From contig JAJEKV010000031.1 of the NCBI GenBank assembly GCA_021234155.1, positions 6,276,748 through 6,340,747 on the forward strand: 64,000 bases of DNA, written 5' to 3'. Both the position numbers and the translations under genes were made by a program. The notes beneath the pieces are model-generated. The model saw only the letters and a program-made list of their open reading frames with translations, was not told the DNA's origin and did no database searches. Shown piece by piece: positions 18,787-30,902 of the stretch (position 1 is the first letter of the stretch; each line of letters opens with the position of its first letter). Source of the stretch: Isoetes taiwanensis (Eukaryota; Streptophyta; Lycopodiopsida; Isoetales; Isoetaceae).

Positions 18787-20990
18787 ATGGAAGAGCTGTG
18801 CGCCTGGACAAGCCCGCAACCAAAGACATCATGGACATGTTTGCTGGACGGGTGATTAGATTCTTGGGCAGAATCATGGGCCGAAACATCGTAGTGTTAT
18901 TGGATTGTGGCTCTTCTGGCATGTTTATATCTTCTAAGTTGGTGGAAGAACTGCACCTACCTTGTGTAAAGACTAATAAGCAAAAGGTAGATGGGCCTTT
19001 TGTGAACGATTCTCAGGTGGAGGATCATAAAGCTGTTGGGGTGTCCTTCTGTATAAGGATACCAGGATTAGCTTGATTTTAACCTCTTGGATGTTGGCCG
19101 GTATGATATGGTGCTGGGGATAACATGGTTGCAGCGGGTTAAGCCTACTGCAATAGATTGGAACACTCACCAGGTGACGCTGAAGCACGATGGGCGTGAG
19201 ATCTATTTGCAAGGGAGTCCGTTGACGGGAGCTTCCAAGATCATGTCATCACTTCAGGCCAAGAAACTGGTACGTAAATCTTCCAATCAATGTTTTCTTC
19301 TATTTATTGATGAATGTTATCCTGCTTTTGAGTGCCGTCATATGAGCGCTGATAGTGGGGCCATAGAGAGTTCAAAAGGCGAAAAAGAGTTGCAGGATTC
19401 GTTGTATGAATTTCAGGATGTGTTCCCTGAGGAATTGCCTGAAAGCCTTCCACCCAGTAGGGAGATTGAACATGAGATTGATTTAGAGCCTGGATCCAAA
19501 CCTGTGTTTCGTAGCCCGTATAGATTGTCCATATTGGAATAAGAGGAGGTAAAGAAGCAGGTTCATGAGCTGTTAGCCAAAGGGTTTGTGAGACTTAGCA
19601 AATCCCCTTATGGTGCTCCTGTCATTCTAGTTAAGAAAAAGGACGGATCAATGCAGATGTGCATTGATTATCGTGCTTTGAATAAGATCAGTGATGACTT
19701 TATCATCCTCTAGCTGCTTCTAAACTATAGAAATGGTGGCGATTGTTTTCTATTTTTCCAACATTTTTATAGAAACGAATTTAGTAGAATTGGATGTTTT
19801 ACCATAAAATTCAGGTTTTTACTGTAAAATATCTATTAATTTGGCGAATTTACTATAATTGAGATGCAATATTATCAAATTTTGGCAATTTTATGAAGTT
19901 CTTTAGCGTACGCATCCTAGTAAACCATCGAATCCAGATTTTAAAAAACGGTAAAATATAGCAACTTTACGAAGTTTCATACCTTAAAGCCATCACTGAA
20001 TAAGATCACGATCAAGAATAGGTACCCCTTACCTAGGATTGCTGAGATTATGGATAGATTAACAGGAGCTAAGTATTTTTCTAAGTTGAATTTGCGCAGT
20101 GGTTATCACCAGATAAGGGTGAAGGAATCGGATGTACATAAGACTGCCTTCAGGATCGTCTTTAATCATTTTGAATTTTTGGTGATGCTTTTTGGACTAA
20201 CGAATGCTCCTGCTACTTTTTCCAGAATGATGAATGAGGGTTTTGCAGGATGCCTTGATACTTTTGTTGAAGTATTTTTAGATGATATCCTGGTGTATAG
20301 CAAAACCTTAGAGGAGCATTTGAAACATTTGTGCTCTGTGTTAACTCTGCTCAGACAGCATAAGTTGTATGCAAAGATGTCAAAGTGTGAATTTTTGAAA
20401 GCATAGGTGGAATATTTGGGCCATATTGTATCTGCTGAAGGTGTAGCTATAGATCCCAAGAAGATGGAGGCAATTCAGTCTTGGTATGTGCCAAAGAATG
20501 TATCTGAGTTGCGTAGTTTCTTGGGATTGGCCAGTTATTATTACAGATTTGTCTGGAAGTTTGCCAAAATTGTAGCTGCCTTGACTATGTTGTTGAAAAC
20601 TAATGTCCAATGGCAATGGACAGCGAAGCAGCAGCAGGCAATGAATATGCTGAAGGGGTTGCTAACCTCAGTGCATATTCTGTTGATTCTTGACATGAGT
20701 AAAACTTATGAGGTTTACACGGATGCATGTGGTTATGCCATTGGTGTTGTTCTTATGCAGGATGGTAGAGTGGTGGCGTATGAAAGTCGCCAACTCAATG
20801 CTGCTGGGAAGAACTATTCCACCTATGAGCAGGAGTTGCTGGCAATGGTTCATGCACTCAAAGTCTGGAAACATTATCTCTGCAATAAGTGTGAGTTTGT
20901 GGTCTATACCGATCATAAGCCATTGAAATTCCTGCAAAGCCAGGCCGAGGTAAGTCCAAGACAAGCAAGATGATTGGACTTTCTTGCGCA
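18787..20990 (+). pseudogene. Ty3/gypsy element 1 pol: protease, RT, RNase H (truncated before integrase)
   Basis: Domains in order: a retropepsin-like segment (VVLLDCGSSGMFISSKLVEEL, ~18,893-18,955; the active triplet reads D-C-G), YDMVLGITWL (~19,105), the linker VFPEELPESLPPSREIEHEI (~19,420), RT ([21 protein letters not shown] ~19,620; [13 protein letters not shown] ~20,075; [10 protein letters not shown] ~20,272; YLGHIVSAEGV ~20,413) and RNase H (YEVYTDACGYAIGVV ~20,707; YTDHKPLKFL ~20,908). In-frame stops occur at 19,540, 20,404 and 20,971, and the catalytic Asp of RT motif A is Asn. A 310-bp MITE splits the RT. The sequence switches to an opposite-strand pol at about 20,975-20,990, so integrase and the 3' LTR are missing. 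Chromovirus-like or other lineage was not resolved. Confidence 0.88.
19689..19998. mobile_element. 310-bp hAT-type MITE inside gypsy RT (8-bp TSD)
   Basis: The target duplication AATAAGAT is present at 19,681-19,688 and 19,999-20,006. The element begins CAGTGATGACTTTA and ends, in reverse complement, CAGTGATGGCTTTA. That is a 14-bp inverted repeat with one mismatch and the CAGTG start common in hAT elements. Eight-base duplications are the hAT signature. Removing the element and one duplication restores the RT codons (ALNKI-T-I-KN). The interior is A/T-rich and non-coding, so the element is non-autonomous. Confidence 0.9.
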
Positions 20991-23900
20991 CATGAGCATG
21001 GACGTCTTTGAACATCGTGGGCCAAAAATAGCAAGCTAGAAGAATTTTATGTGTCGTGTTATCATTACTAAAATGTCCTCCACTAAGGCTTGGCGAACAA
21101 TCTCCGGGACTTCATGAGGAAGAACACACCTGCACAAAACCATATCCTTGCCACGCTTATAGAGATGTCCAACGACCATGGTGTAGTCAAGGACTTCACG
21201 AAGGAACTGTTGACGGCGTAAGCGAAGCTTCTTAGGAGAGAGCATGGGTCTTCTGACGGTAATGCACCAGAGAGAAGATATTGTCGGTAGTCATGAAATC
21301 AATGGGGCGTGGTCGTGACCAAGAAGAGTTGAGCATCTGGAAAAGTATCAGAAACACTCATGGACGGGTCATCTGTGTGGATGCGTGAAAGATAATCAAA
21401 TCAGGCACAACATAAGACTTGCCTACCTTATGAATAATTTCAAAGGGAGCAAACTCTTGAAGAAGCAATATCCAGCAGGCAATGCGTCCCGTGGGCGTGG
21501 TTTTGTTGATCAGATAGAGCAGAGCTTGATGATCAACAAAGAACTTAATTTTGCTACCCAATAAATAGTGAAGGAACCGTTGTACATAGAAGATGAGTCT
21601 AAGGGCCTCAAGTTCTGTGGCAGAATAATTTTTTTCGATAGGGTTGAGTTTCCTGCTAGCATACCTAATGGGCTTATCAGTAAGAGAATCATATTCCTGA
21701 GAAAGAACAGCACCAATGGCAAAAGCCAAAACATCGACATGGATATGAAATGGTTTGTCCCATTGAGGTGGAACAAGAACAGGTGCTTGAGTGAGCAGAA
21801 CCTTTAATTTTTGAAATCTTGCGCATCCGCTTTGAGGATTCCAAGCCCAAGAGGATTCGTTACTCGTGAGTTTATGAATGGGATCCGCAATGGCAGCTAG
21901 TCCAGGAATGAAGGTTGCATATTAATTTATCTTGCCAAGGAATGAACATGTTTCCTTGATGTTGAAAGGTGCTTGAGCTTTGAGCACGCATCTAATTTTT
22001 GCAGGGTCCATGATAATACCATCTTTACTAACAACGTGGCCCAGAAGAACGCCTGAAGTGACACAAAAAGTGCATTTCTGCAGATTGAAGCTAATACTAG
22101 ATTCATCACATTTTTGAAAAACTAACTCCAGTTTGTCGAGATGATCATCCATGGAGCTGTAAACAGAAAAGTCATCTTGGAAGACTTGCAGAAAAACATT
22201 TTCTTTCATGTAATCCTAAAAAACAGAAAGCATAATGCGTTGAAAAGTAGAAGGAGAGTTGGACATTTAAAGGGCACCACTTTGTAGGCAAAAGTGTCCC
22301 ACGGCGTGGTGAGGGTAGTTTTCAACTGATCTTCAGCTTTAATAGAAATTTGATTGTAGCCAGAGAAACCATCCATGAAGGAATACATCTTATGGCCTGC
22401 TACTTCAAGTTGTGAAGGGTAGCAGAAAATGATCTCATTCTGTAGCTGCATTGAACTTTCTGTAATCCACGCAAATGAGTATTTTGCCATTATGCTTGAG
22501 AGCAATAACAATTGGACTCACCCACTCAGAATGTTTGAACTCATAGATAAGTCCAGCAGCCAGAAGTTTATCAATTTTGGCTTTGATGCGGTCACGATAA
22601 TTGGGGTTGAGCCTGTATTGTCGTTGCTAGATGGGGCGTGCATCTAGTTTAGTAGGAATGGTGAGTTCCCCCAATTCTTTTTGATACCTCGTAAATCTTT
22701 GTAACTCCACCTAAAAATATGCTTGAATTTCTTGAAGAGACTGAGGGTGCGAGCTTTATAAGTTTTTGGGAGATTGGCAGCCAATGGGATTGGTTGGTTA
22801 TCTCTTAATTTCGACTTTTGGAGTTTGAATATGCGGAATGATTTCCGTATCTGTGACAGTATGAGCAGGAGGTTGGAACATCACAGGCGGATTAGCACTC
22901 TGGGTAGAAAAAAATAGAGGTTGTTGACTGGCGTCAAGTAAGGGTTGCTTCATGACAGCAGCAACATCAACGATGCCTGTAGGAGGGTCTTCATCTGGGT
23001 GGATGTCAACACGCTGAATGTGATTGCAAGGTGCAAGGTAAGGATCAAGCAAGGAAGCCACAGCGTGGTCTTGATCAAGACTCGTATCACCCAAGAATCA
23101 ACATGCTCAGGGTAGGAAGATAAAGGTAGATCAGCTGCGGAAGCTTGGACTTGATAAGTGTTTTGGAGATTCTCCAAATCACTATCAGAGAGTGATGGTT
23201 CAGCATGTTCAACATAGATAAGTTTTCCAGTTTTGAGATCCATCTTGGCATTCAATATTCCATCAGTGATGACAAGTTGATTAGTGAATGCTTTTGGCTG
23301 GGAGAAAAGGTCGTCAGACCAACATTTCATAATCACACGGATCTTGCCATGACTTTCTAAACACAGATTCTAAAGAATTTGAGATTATCAATATTGATAT
23401 GAAGAAGAGGAGTGATGCCTTGAGGTCGCGTGATGTGGCCATTGCCAAGCTTGATGTCATAAGGAGCACAATAGAGTTGAGTTATGCCCAATTGTCTCCG
23501 AAGTTTATCTGTGATGAGGTTGACAGCACTATCGCTATCAATCTGCACATGATTAATTTGTTGATTTCCAACAATGACGTGAATCGTGGGTGTAGACGTG
23601 GCGATGCTCCAGCAAGAACAGTGGGCAGTGTCAGCTGTTCCTTGAGTGCAGGACATAGCTTGAGTATAGTAGAGAGACTGAGGGGAATCTTGATTTTGGC
23701 AAGCTCTCCTTGTAGTTCCAAGAGAACATAAGCAAAGGGATCAGCAGGATCCAATGGTGCGGGCGTCTGAGGCATCGACGCAGAAACTTCCTTTAGAAGT
23801 TCCACTTTAGTAGCAATGTTAGGATACAATAGAGTGCGTGAGGGGGTCTTGTAGCGTTCGAACTAACATACCCTTAACCAAGCTGGGCAAAACCAATTCC

Positions 23901-24983
23901 GCCGGTAGCAATGTTAGGATCTATTTGAGTGCGTGAGGGGGTCTTATGCGTTCTAACCGGCATGCCCTTAACCAAGCTGGGCAAAAGCTGTATAGGCGTT
24001 TACGGTAGTAAGCTTCTACCCATTTATGCATATGTCACCGTGCTTAGCGACACTCAGATCTATTTGAGCGGTCTCCCATGGGTCCGTTACAATCTCTCCC
24101 ACTAGAACTATGCTCATCCTCGAGCATCACAAACCATAGACCACACCATTTCATGGTGTCCAAGACCAAGTCATGACCTGCCGTCTAACGGTATTACATG
24201 GAGAGTCAAACTCGAGCCCTGCTCTGATACCAAATGTAGTTCCTAACCGACATGCCCTTAACTAACTAGGCAAAACCGTCTAGACATTTATGAGTAGTTG
24301 CTTCTACCCATTTATGTCGGTGTCTCGGGAATGCGACACTGGATCTACTCGAGCGGTCTCCCATGAGTCCGTTACAGGTCTTAAACCTTGAAAGCGTATC
24401 CTGATGCTGTTGAGCGCGTGTGGTGGCATGAACGTTGGCGAGCATGCATCCTTCAGCAGCTTGCATAAGCTTGAGAATACTTTGGCGAACTTTAAGCATG
24501 ACATGAGGCATGAGCTTGTCAAGATCAGGGTCGAAATGGACTGTCTTGTGTTCCTCATGAGGAATAATGTCGACAGCAAAAGCAGGGTGCGTGTCGTGAG
24601 GCATGATCGTCAAGGGACATGTGCCCAGGTGCTGGCATGAGATCAGACCTACCCAATTGGATTGTTGAATTGGAGGATTCATGAGAGCTTGATAGATTTC
24701 TTCTTGAGCCTTTTGATCAAGGGTTGTAGATGAAGATGCTTGTTAAGATCGATGTGGTTGAGGCGCGCGAGGTGGTTTCTTCAGTATGGGCTCAGGGCCT
24801 TGTTTGCCATTGGCAACCCAAAGTGGATAGGCAATGAGGCGGACTGTGGCAGCTTGATTCGTTCCTGGCAGTTGTACTTGGACCTGAGGAAGTTGTGGGC
24901 ACGTCGTGGTGGTGTGACCCCATTCTTGACAATAATAGCATTGAGCTTTGGAGGGATCAAAAGGAGTGCGTGAGTTTTGACTT
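20975..24983 (-). pseudogene. Ty3/gypsy element 2 gag end and pol, inverted, truncated at both ends
   Basis: Reading right to left: a CCHC zinc knuckle CYYCQEWGHTTTTC (~24,940), a long linker, a retropepsin-like segment (HVQIDSDSAVNLI ~23,550; the expected G of D-(T/S)-G is D), RT (HKMYSFMDGFSGYNQISI ~22,380; VFQDDFSVYSS ~22,170; GHVVSKDGI ~22,020), RNase H (ASRKLNPIEKNYSATELEALRLI ~21,640; FFVDHQALLYL ~21,530), then an integrase zinc-binding region (LYKRGKDMVLCRCVLP ~21,150; FKDVHAHVRK ~21,000). Frames are shifted several times. The RT resembles non-chromoviral plant gypsy lineages rather than element 1. It is cut on the left by the join to element 1 and on the right by the CACTA-like terminus at 24,984. 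Confidence 0.85.
23850..24376 (-). mobile_element. TRIM (miniature LTR retrotransposon), 527 bp, TSD GGTCT
   Basis: GGTCT flanks both sides (23,845-23,849; 24,377-24,381). On the minus strand the 5' LTR (24,376-24,235, 142 bp) starts TGTAACGG and ends ACTACA. It is followed by TT and the primer-binding site TGGTATCAGAGC (initiator-Met tRNA type, 24,232-24,221). A short internal region of about 130 bp follows. A polypurine GGGAGAGAT (24,100-24,092) then directly precedes the 3' LTR start TGTAACGG at 24,091. The 3' LTR is longer because its end is duplicated in tandem (95-bp period; compare 23,811-23,905 with 23,906-24,000). There is no coding capacity. It sits in the gag-protease linker of gypsy element 2 on the same strand. 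Confidence 0.88.
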
Positions 24984-25510
24984 CACAACAAGAAAAGGGG
25001 CATTTAGCGACGCCAATAGCGACGTCTAGCGGCGTCTACGCTGACGTCGGCGGCGTCGCCAGGGCGTCAGCAGCGGCGTCGTGCCCGGAACGTCGCATGC
25101 GGCGTCGCGTCGCTTATGCGGCGTTAGCGGCGTCCGCCAGCGAGGCGTCAGCCTTGGCGTGACCGCAGGCGTGCTTGGGCGTCGCATGGCGCGTGACGCG
25201 TGAAATATAGACGTGGAATATACGCGTGGAATATACCGCGTGGAACATCACCAAAATCCGCAGCGTCTTGAAGTAAAGCCCGCGTGTATCGTCGCATCGC
25301 GGCGTGACGCGTGGAGCGACGCGTGGTATATACGCGTGGCATATACCGTGGAATATACCGTGCAATATACCGCGTCGCGTAAAAGCCCGCGTGTAGGCGT
25401 CGCATGCGACGTGACCGCGTGGAATATACCGCGTGGAAAATTCGAAAAATCGGCGTATAGAAAAGCCATGTGGCAAAAAAAAAGCCCGTGGATCGTCGCA
25501 TGCGGCGTGT
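24984..25510 (+). mobile_element. CACTA-like terminus with CpG-rich subterminal repeats
   Basis: CACAACAAGAAAAGGGG at 24,984-25,000 is one base from the plant CACTA terminal consensus CACTACAAGAAAA. It is followed by GCATTTAGCGACG and a dense field of short CpG motifs. GCGTC/GACGC words and the palindromic core GTCGCATGCGAC recur (25,093, 25,171, 25,289, 25,399, 25,494), interleaved with CGCGTGGAATATAC units (25,205-25,430). Such subterminal motif clusters are the transposase-binding regions of En/Spm elements. It abuts the interrupted zinc-knuckle end of gypsy element 2. The opposite terminus was not found in the window. Confidence 0.6.
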
Positions 25511-25695
25511 AGAAAAAAAAAAAAAAAAAAAAAAAAATATTTATATAAAAATATAAATATAAAAATATTTTTAAATAATCACAAAAGTGTTTTTATATTC
25601 ATATTTTTAAATAGTCACAAAATTATTTTTATATTTATATTTTTAAATAATCACAAAAAGTGAATTGTATTTATATTTTTAAATAATCACAAAGA
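25511..25695. repeat. A-run and AT-rich minisatellite
   Basis: A run of more than 20 A (about 25,513-25,536) is followed by four imperfect units of ATTTTTAAATAATCACAAA separated by T/A-rich spacers, at about 25,568, 25,606, 25,648 and 25,676. No coding potential. Confidence 0.8.
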
Positions 25696-25899
25696 CTCGT
25701 TAAGAGGAGTATCCACCCTTTTAGCCTAGAGCTACTCTCTCTCGATTCGATTGGAGTAGTCATCCAGAGTGCGTAGTTAGAAGCGCCTCGAACCGCCGGC
25801 CCGCCGCGGTTGCGATTGGATGGCTCTCGGCGACGTTTGCGGATCCCTCGCCGCCCCAGAGCCCCATGTCATGCTCTAGACCTTCATTCATATCGCCCA

Positions 25900-28800
25900 T
25901 GCTTGCTTCCTATAAAAACCAAAAGAATATGGCGTTAATGTAGTTCATAGAATTATAATAATTTTCTACAAGCGCACCCCGCATTCCATGGTGGGAGAGT
26001 TCCCTCGTCGTCATTATAGCTGTTGATCTGGATAAGCGACTCCCGTTAAAGTGGCTACTTGTACCTGCTTTGCTTGCTAGGGGCAAACCGGTATAGATAT
26101 TCCTATGACAATATAGCGAGTATTAGCTAGTGACATTTAAAGTTCTTATTAAAATTAATGTGAACTAATATAGCTCTTACGAATCTATAATGAAACCCTT
26201 TCCGTCAGGGGCCCAAATGAGGCGGCTTTTGGCGTGCTTTTAGTTGCTTTGTCGGTCAGAGCTCTATGTTTTTTACGGATCCTTTGCGCGTTCGAATGCA
26301 ATCGATTGCAAGGCACACAACATTATCACAAGTTAAAGTGAGCGAATGACAAAAAAAAATAAAAATACCTTGATATCTTCCTTGTGGAGATTAAGTGGTT
26401 TAGGGACTTTTGACCAATCGCCTCCTTCTTTTTAGCAAAGTATGCTTGGTTCCTTGACCACATTGTGCCTTTGACATACATCGATAGATCAGCGCAATAT
26501 CAAAATAATAAAAACAAGACTATGACTAGGTCATGTACCTCCTTTTAAGTATAAGCTTCGCCCATCATCGAAGTGAGCTTCTTCGGTTCGCGCCTTTGCT
26601 TTTTTCTATCTACGGGAAACTTCTGTTTCATTTTATTTTTGGCGCTCTCTATTTGGCGTTGGTCATAAGCACCAGGCCACTCCCTATACCAGCGGGGAGG
26701 CCATAAGCGAAGATATTATTTGTGACCAGCGTCCCTCGGTGTAGTAGTATAAAAGACACTTCCCTCATCATCCTTCTTAGGAAGGCGTCCACGAAGCATA
26801 AATGGTGGGTATATAAAAGCGTGTTTATGTCTACGAGTCAATATACATATCCGTCCCGATTAAGAACCTTTTGAGCACTTTACAATGTATTCTAAGTGAA
26901 GAGAATGAACAAAACAACAAATTTAGATGACAAAGTACTAATATTTAAGGTTGATATCTTAAATAATATGTTCACATAACTTACATCAAAAATTATTATT
27001 AATATGATAGTCGGGTATATTGGGGCCAATTCACCCATGAGACTTACGTGTCTAAAACAAAGCGAAATGGGCGCTCTTCTTGATGACACGTGGGCGTCGT
27101 CGGGATCCTTCCCTCTCAAGTCGGCGGCGACCATGTTCTTGGATCCGAACCCTGTGATGATCGTCGCGATCTTGAGCGTTGTGAGTCTGTTGCTCCACTA
27201 CTTCTTGACACGGGAAGTAATGAGAGAATGAGCATCTTTAACATCTTTGCAACCAAAGAAATGTTTGATGCGTAGTGGATATATATTTACTTGTTGAAAT
27301 CTTCCTCCAAGTTCCTTGCATTAGAAAAATCTGTTCCCGTCTCTTGCCTAGAGCGGGGAGTCCATACTACGTCTAGCATTCTCAATATTCTCGCTTGAGC
27401 GTGGAGGCCGATAATCAACACTATGTCGTTGGGGAATAGGGGCGGGAGGCTGCCTAAGCGGCGTTGGTGTCAAAGAGGCAAAATATCTTTGCAATTTGGT
27501 CTCTCGGTGGGGAGACATGTTTTGCGAGGAAGGAGGGGGCGGCGGAGGAGGGAAGAAGCACAAATATCATGCAAAAAACAATTCATTTATTTATTATTTT
27601 TATAAAAACTATCTTAATACCCAAACTTCTTTGGTGTAGTGATAGGTGGAGGTTGGCGTCTTAGAGGAACATCGGCCACGATTGCCCCTACCTCGTGGAG
27701 TCCTCCTCCTATTTTCTCTAAACTTCGTCCCTTTCCTCTACACAACAAATTAAAACTCCATGCATAAACTCACATACCTAATTAGAGGTAAAAGCGTATA
27801 ATAAAAACTATATAAATACTTACCTTCATCTTGCTCATTCTCAAATGCGATTGCGATTACCTCTATTCATCGCCGAGAAAAAGCACACCTAGATCAAAAG
27901 AAATTGTGAGAGAAACATTTGATAACCATGAATGATATTGGTTGCAATAATAGAATGATACTTACAAACCATAGAGATGAAAAATAGTATTTTTATGGTT
28001 GAAATGTGCCACTAATGAGCCCCGGAGACTTACTATGATCTTGGCCCGTCTTATTAGGAGGGGAGGCAGCATAATGCCATGAATATTGCATCAGTGAGAA
28101 AAGAGGGCCACAATGAGGAAAACCGCTAAGAATTGAGCCTCGCCATGACTATATATATTAATTTGAACATACTTGAGAATTAGCGAGAGAAAAGCTTTGA
28201 ACAAGTGTCTTTGAATAAATACCTAAATTTATATTCTTATCTTCTTATTTATATTAGAAAAGTATCTAGTATATAGGTATGGGGTGCATATCGAACTCTA
28301 GGTTGCCATATTATCGGGGCCATGTATCATGTCATACAGAACCCTAAATTATCCCGTGGCATTTTTAGTGCCACATCATGAAACCCCTCGTTGCGTGTGG
28401 CACATCATCAAACCCTAGGTTGTGTCGCGTCGCGACTTCCTATTGCCACATCATAGTAAGTGCCATGTCATCAAACCCTAGCTTGCGTGTGCCACATCAT
28501 CAAACCCTAGATTGTGCCACATGGCATTTACAATCTAGGGTTTGATGATGTAGCACCTAAAACCTAGGGTTTGGCGTCTAGCGACACTTTATCTACAAGT
28601 TATGATTAATAATTTATTTACCATTAATAATAATTTTTTTGATTAATAAATTACTTTTTCATTAGTAATTTTGACTAAAAACATTTATTGGTTGCAACAA
28701 GCCTCAAATAGGAAGACAAAATTATATTAATCACTTCTTGCAAGCATTTAACTTGATAGCTTAGCCATCTCAAGTGGATCACCACACTTCATATGTCGTC

Positions 28801-30345
28801 TCTCTCTCACAACTATATCGGAAGAAAGCCTGCTTTGTTTTGAACACATCGGCGGCCCAGCGAGCAATAGATGGGCGATCCATGTGCACCGACTCTCTAT
28901 CCATCATCATTTGGACCTTCATATGTTGGATGATGTCCAATGTGCTAGAAATATCGGTCGGTTGGGTTTATCTCAACACACAACCCCATAAAGCGCATTG
29001 CACGGACAAAATCAAGGAGCATCTAAGTAAATGTAGCCCGGGGAATATATGTCGGATATCTCATGCCCCCATGATGCTTGGTCATCGATGATGATGTAAA
29101 ACTCTCTTCTCCCACCAAGGATATCGCTTGGTTCCATCTTGTAGTGTATAACGGCTCTTCAATTTGGGCATTAAGCTCCTTGCAAAAAAGCGGAGGGCCG
29201 TGTCCCAATCACCAATAGCCACCCACACATTTGTAGCGAGTCATCAAAATGGAGTTTGACCCTTTTGCAATTGAGCTTTTGTGTGTGTCCAACTTTGGGC
29301 GTGGATGGCATAGACTCCTTACGCAAGGCGAGAGCTATTTCGGGGCGTACTTATACCGAGTCTCATTTTGGCTTTCCACTCGCACTTATCTTCATATCAG
29401 CCCTTCTTGGAGCACTATGCATTGCATTTGACCATCTCTCTATAAGAAGAGAATTGGCTCGAAAGATGGTCAAATAATTCTGCAAAAGGTTCCTCCATTC
29501 ATGAATGGCGGGACTACCATTGGTCCCTGTGGCTCATCTCCACAAAAAGACCTCGGGGGCAAGTCAAGGGGTGTGGCCAATCTTTGGACTTGGGCTCTTG
29601 AAGCGGATATACTTGTCGACCAACAACCATGATGCGACTCTATCTTGGCCTCTCCACATAATGCGATTATAATAATCATCTTGATTAAAGTCTGACGGGG
29701 TTCCCAAGATCGGATTTGGTATATCTGGCGGTCTTGTTTACTACCAATGCACTTTACAACTCCAGCGGCATCCACGGGAATCTTTGTCAATAAATCTTGA
29801 CACATTTATCATGAGCATGTAATGATAATCTAGCCCTGCACCAATAGAGCTCCCACCATGGATAAGACTATCTAACTCCTTCACATGTTCATCATTGAGG
29901 CCGCTCTTGGCCATCTTGTGATCTTTTCGTCGGACCTTTGCGCCATGCGAATTAGCCCATCGTCCCCCATTATGCACCGACATAGGGGCTCATAAGTGGC
30001 ACTTTATATAAGTAGCATCCTCAATTACGGCTCGAGGGATTGCAAACCCAAGACTTTAAGTTCTTTCTCATCATATCTTCCAACTTCGGACTCATGCTAC
30101 GGCCACCTCCCACATAATTGAGGACCCGACATTCTTTCTCAGCGATGCTACAAAGCGGTTAATTCGATCATCGGTTTGCATATGTCGTTCGAATTCGATG
30201 CAATGCGCATATGTGATTGATGAGGATCGCCTAATTTCACTAAGCATCTCGTCCAAAGAGGCCATTTTATGCCTACAAACAAAACAAAATAATGAATACA
30301 AAAGCCAAGCATGCACAAAGTAAATGCAACATATCGACAAATATC
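25900..30345 (-). pseudogene. Minus-strand coding debris, possibly second CACTA gene or other transposase
   Basis: The minus strand has scattered coding-like exons: HCIEFERHMQTDDRINRFVA (30,150-30,300), GRWANSHGAKVRRKDHKMAK and DEHVKELDSLIHGG (29,830-29,970), SRAQVQRLATPL (~29,570), a proline-rich segment PPPPPPPSSQNMSPHRETKL with LRQPPAPIPQRHSVDY (27,420-27,560), MVAADLRGKDPDD (~27,120) and PPRWYREWPGAYDQRQIESA with KKQRREPKKLTSM (26,560-26,700). Frames change often and several stops occur. Its position between a CACTA-like terminus and a TNP2 remnant on the same strand allows a second En/Spm gene. A short hAT-like resemblance near 29,570 is too weak to rely on. No function assigned. Confidence 0.3.
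28494..28551. repeat. Perfect 22-bp-stem hairpin
   Basis: Bases 28,494-28,515 are the exact reverse complement of 28,530-28,551, with a 14-base loop. The stem holds CATCATCAAACCCTAG. The same phrase recurs as direct repeats upstream (28,400, 28,468), so this is the inverted end of a small repeat cluster spanning about 28,370-28,580. Confidence 0.85.
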
Positions 30346-30900
30346 AAACATGTATGCGGACCATATAATCATTACTTATAACACGCCCTATGGCGACTAA
30401 TACCTTATCAGACCCCTCCCCAGCCCCAAAAGCAAGAAAAAAAAAAAGAAGAAACAAGAAGAACTAAATAGGTTAGATTAGGGTATTGGACCCACGGTCA
30501 ATTTACATTCATTATTACTAGTTAATTAGTTAGCGAGATAGTCCCAAAATTTAGTTAACGTTTTTAACCAAAAACACTACCTAAACTTATCTTAGCACCT
30601 TGTTGGGATTAGTTAGCAAAATTAACTAAAAATTAACTAAATTAGAAATTAGCACTATAGAGGTCACTTTAAGTTTAGTTAATTGTACATATAATTTTTA
30701 TGCCTTTGACTAACTTAACTAGACATGTTGAAATAATTTAGTTAATTAGTTAAGTTATTTTTTACCAGCGCTTTTAGTGTGAATTAGTACTACATTAAGT
30801 TAGCCTAACCTATTTTTTTTTTTTTTAACTACGGGTGTGAAGGGAATCATCGATTCTTGTTAACTTAGCCTAGCCCTAGCTACCTCTAGCTAAAGCCCGA
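30345..30900. other. Non-coding AT-rich spacer
   Basis: I see no gene. Words such as TTAGTTAATTAGTTA and TTAGTTAAC recur loosely. There is an A-run at 30,439 and a T-run at 30,811. Confidence 0.5.
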
Positions 30901-30902
30901 CA

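Noticed and set aside
28370-28580. Interstitial telomere repeats (CCCTAAA type)
   Set aside because: The repeated phrase is AAACCCTAG embedded in longer units, not tandem heptamers.
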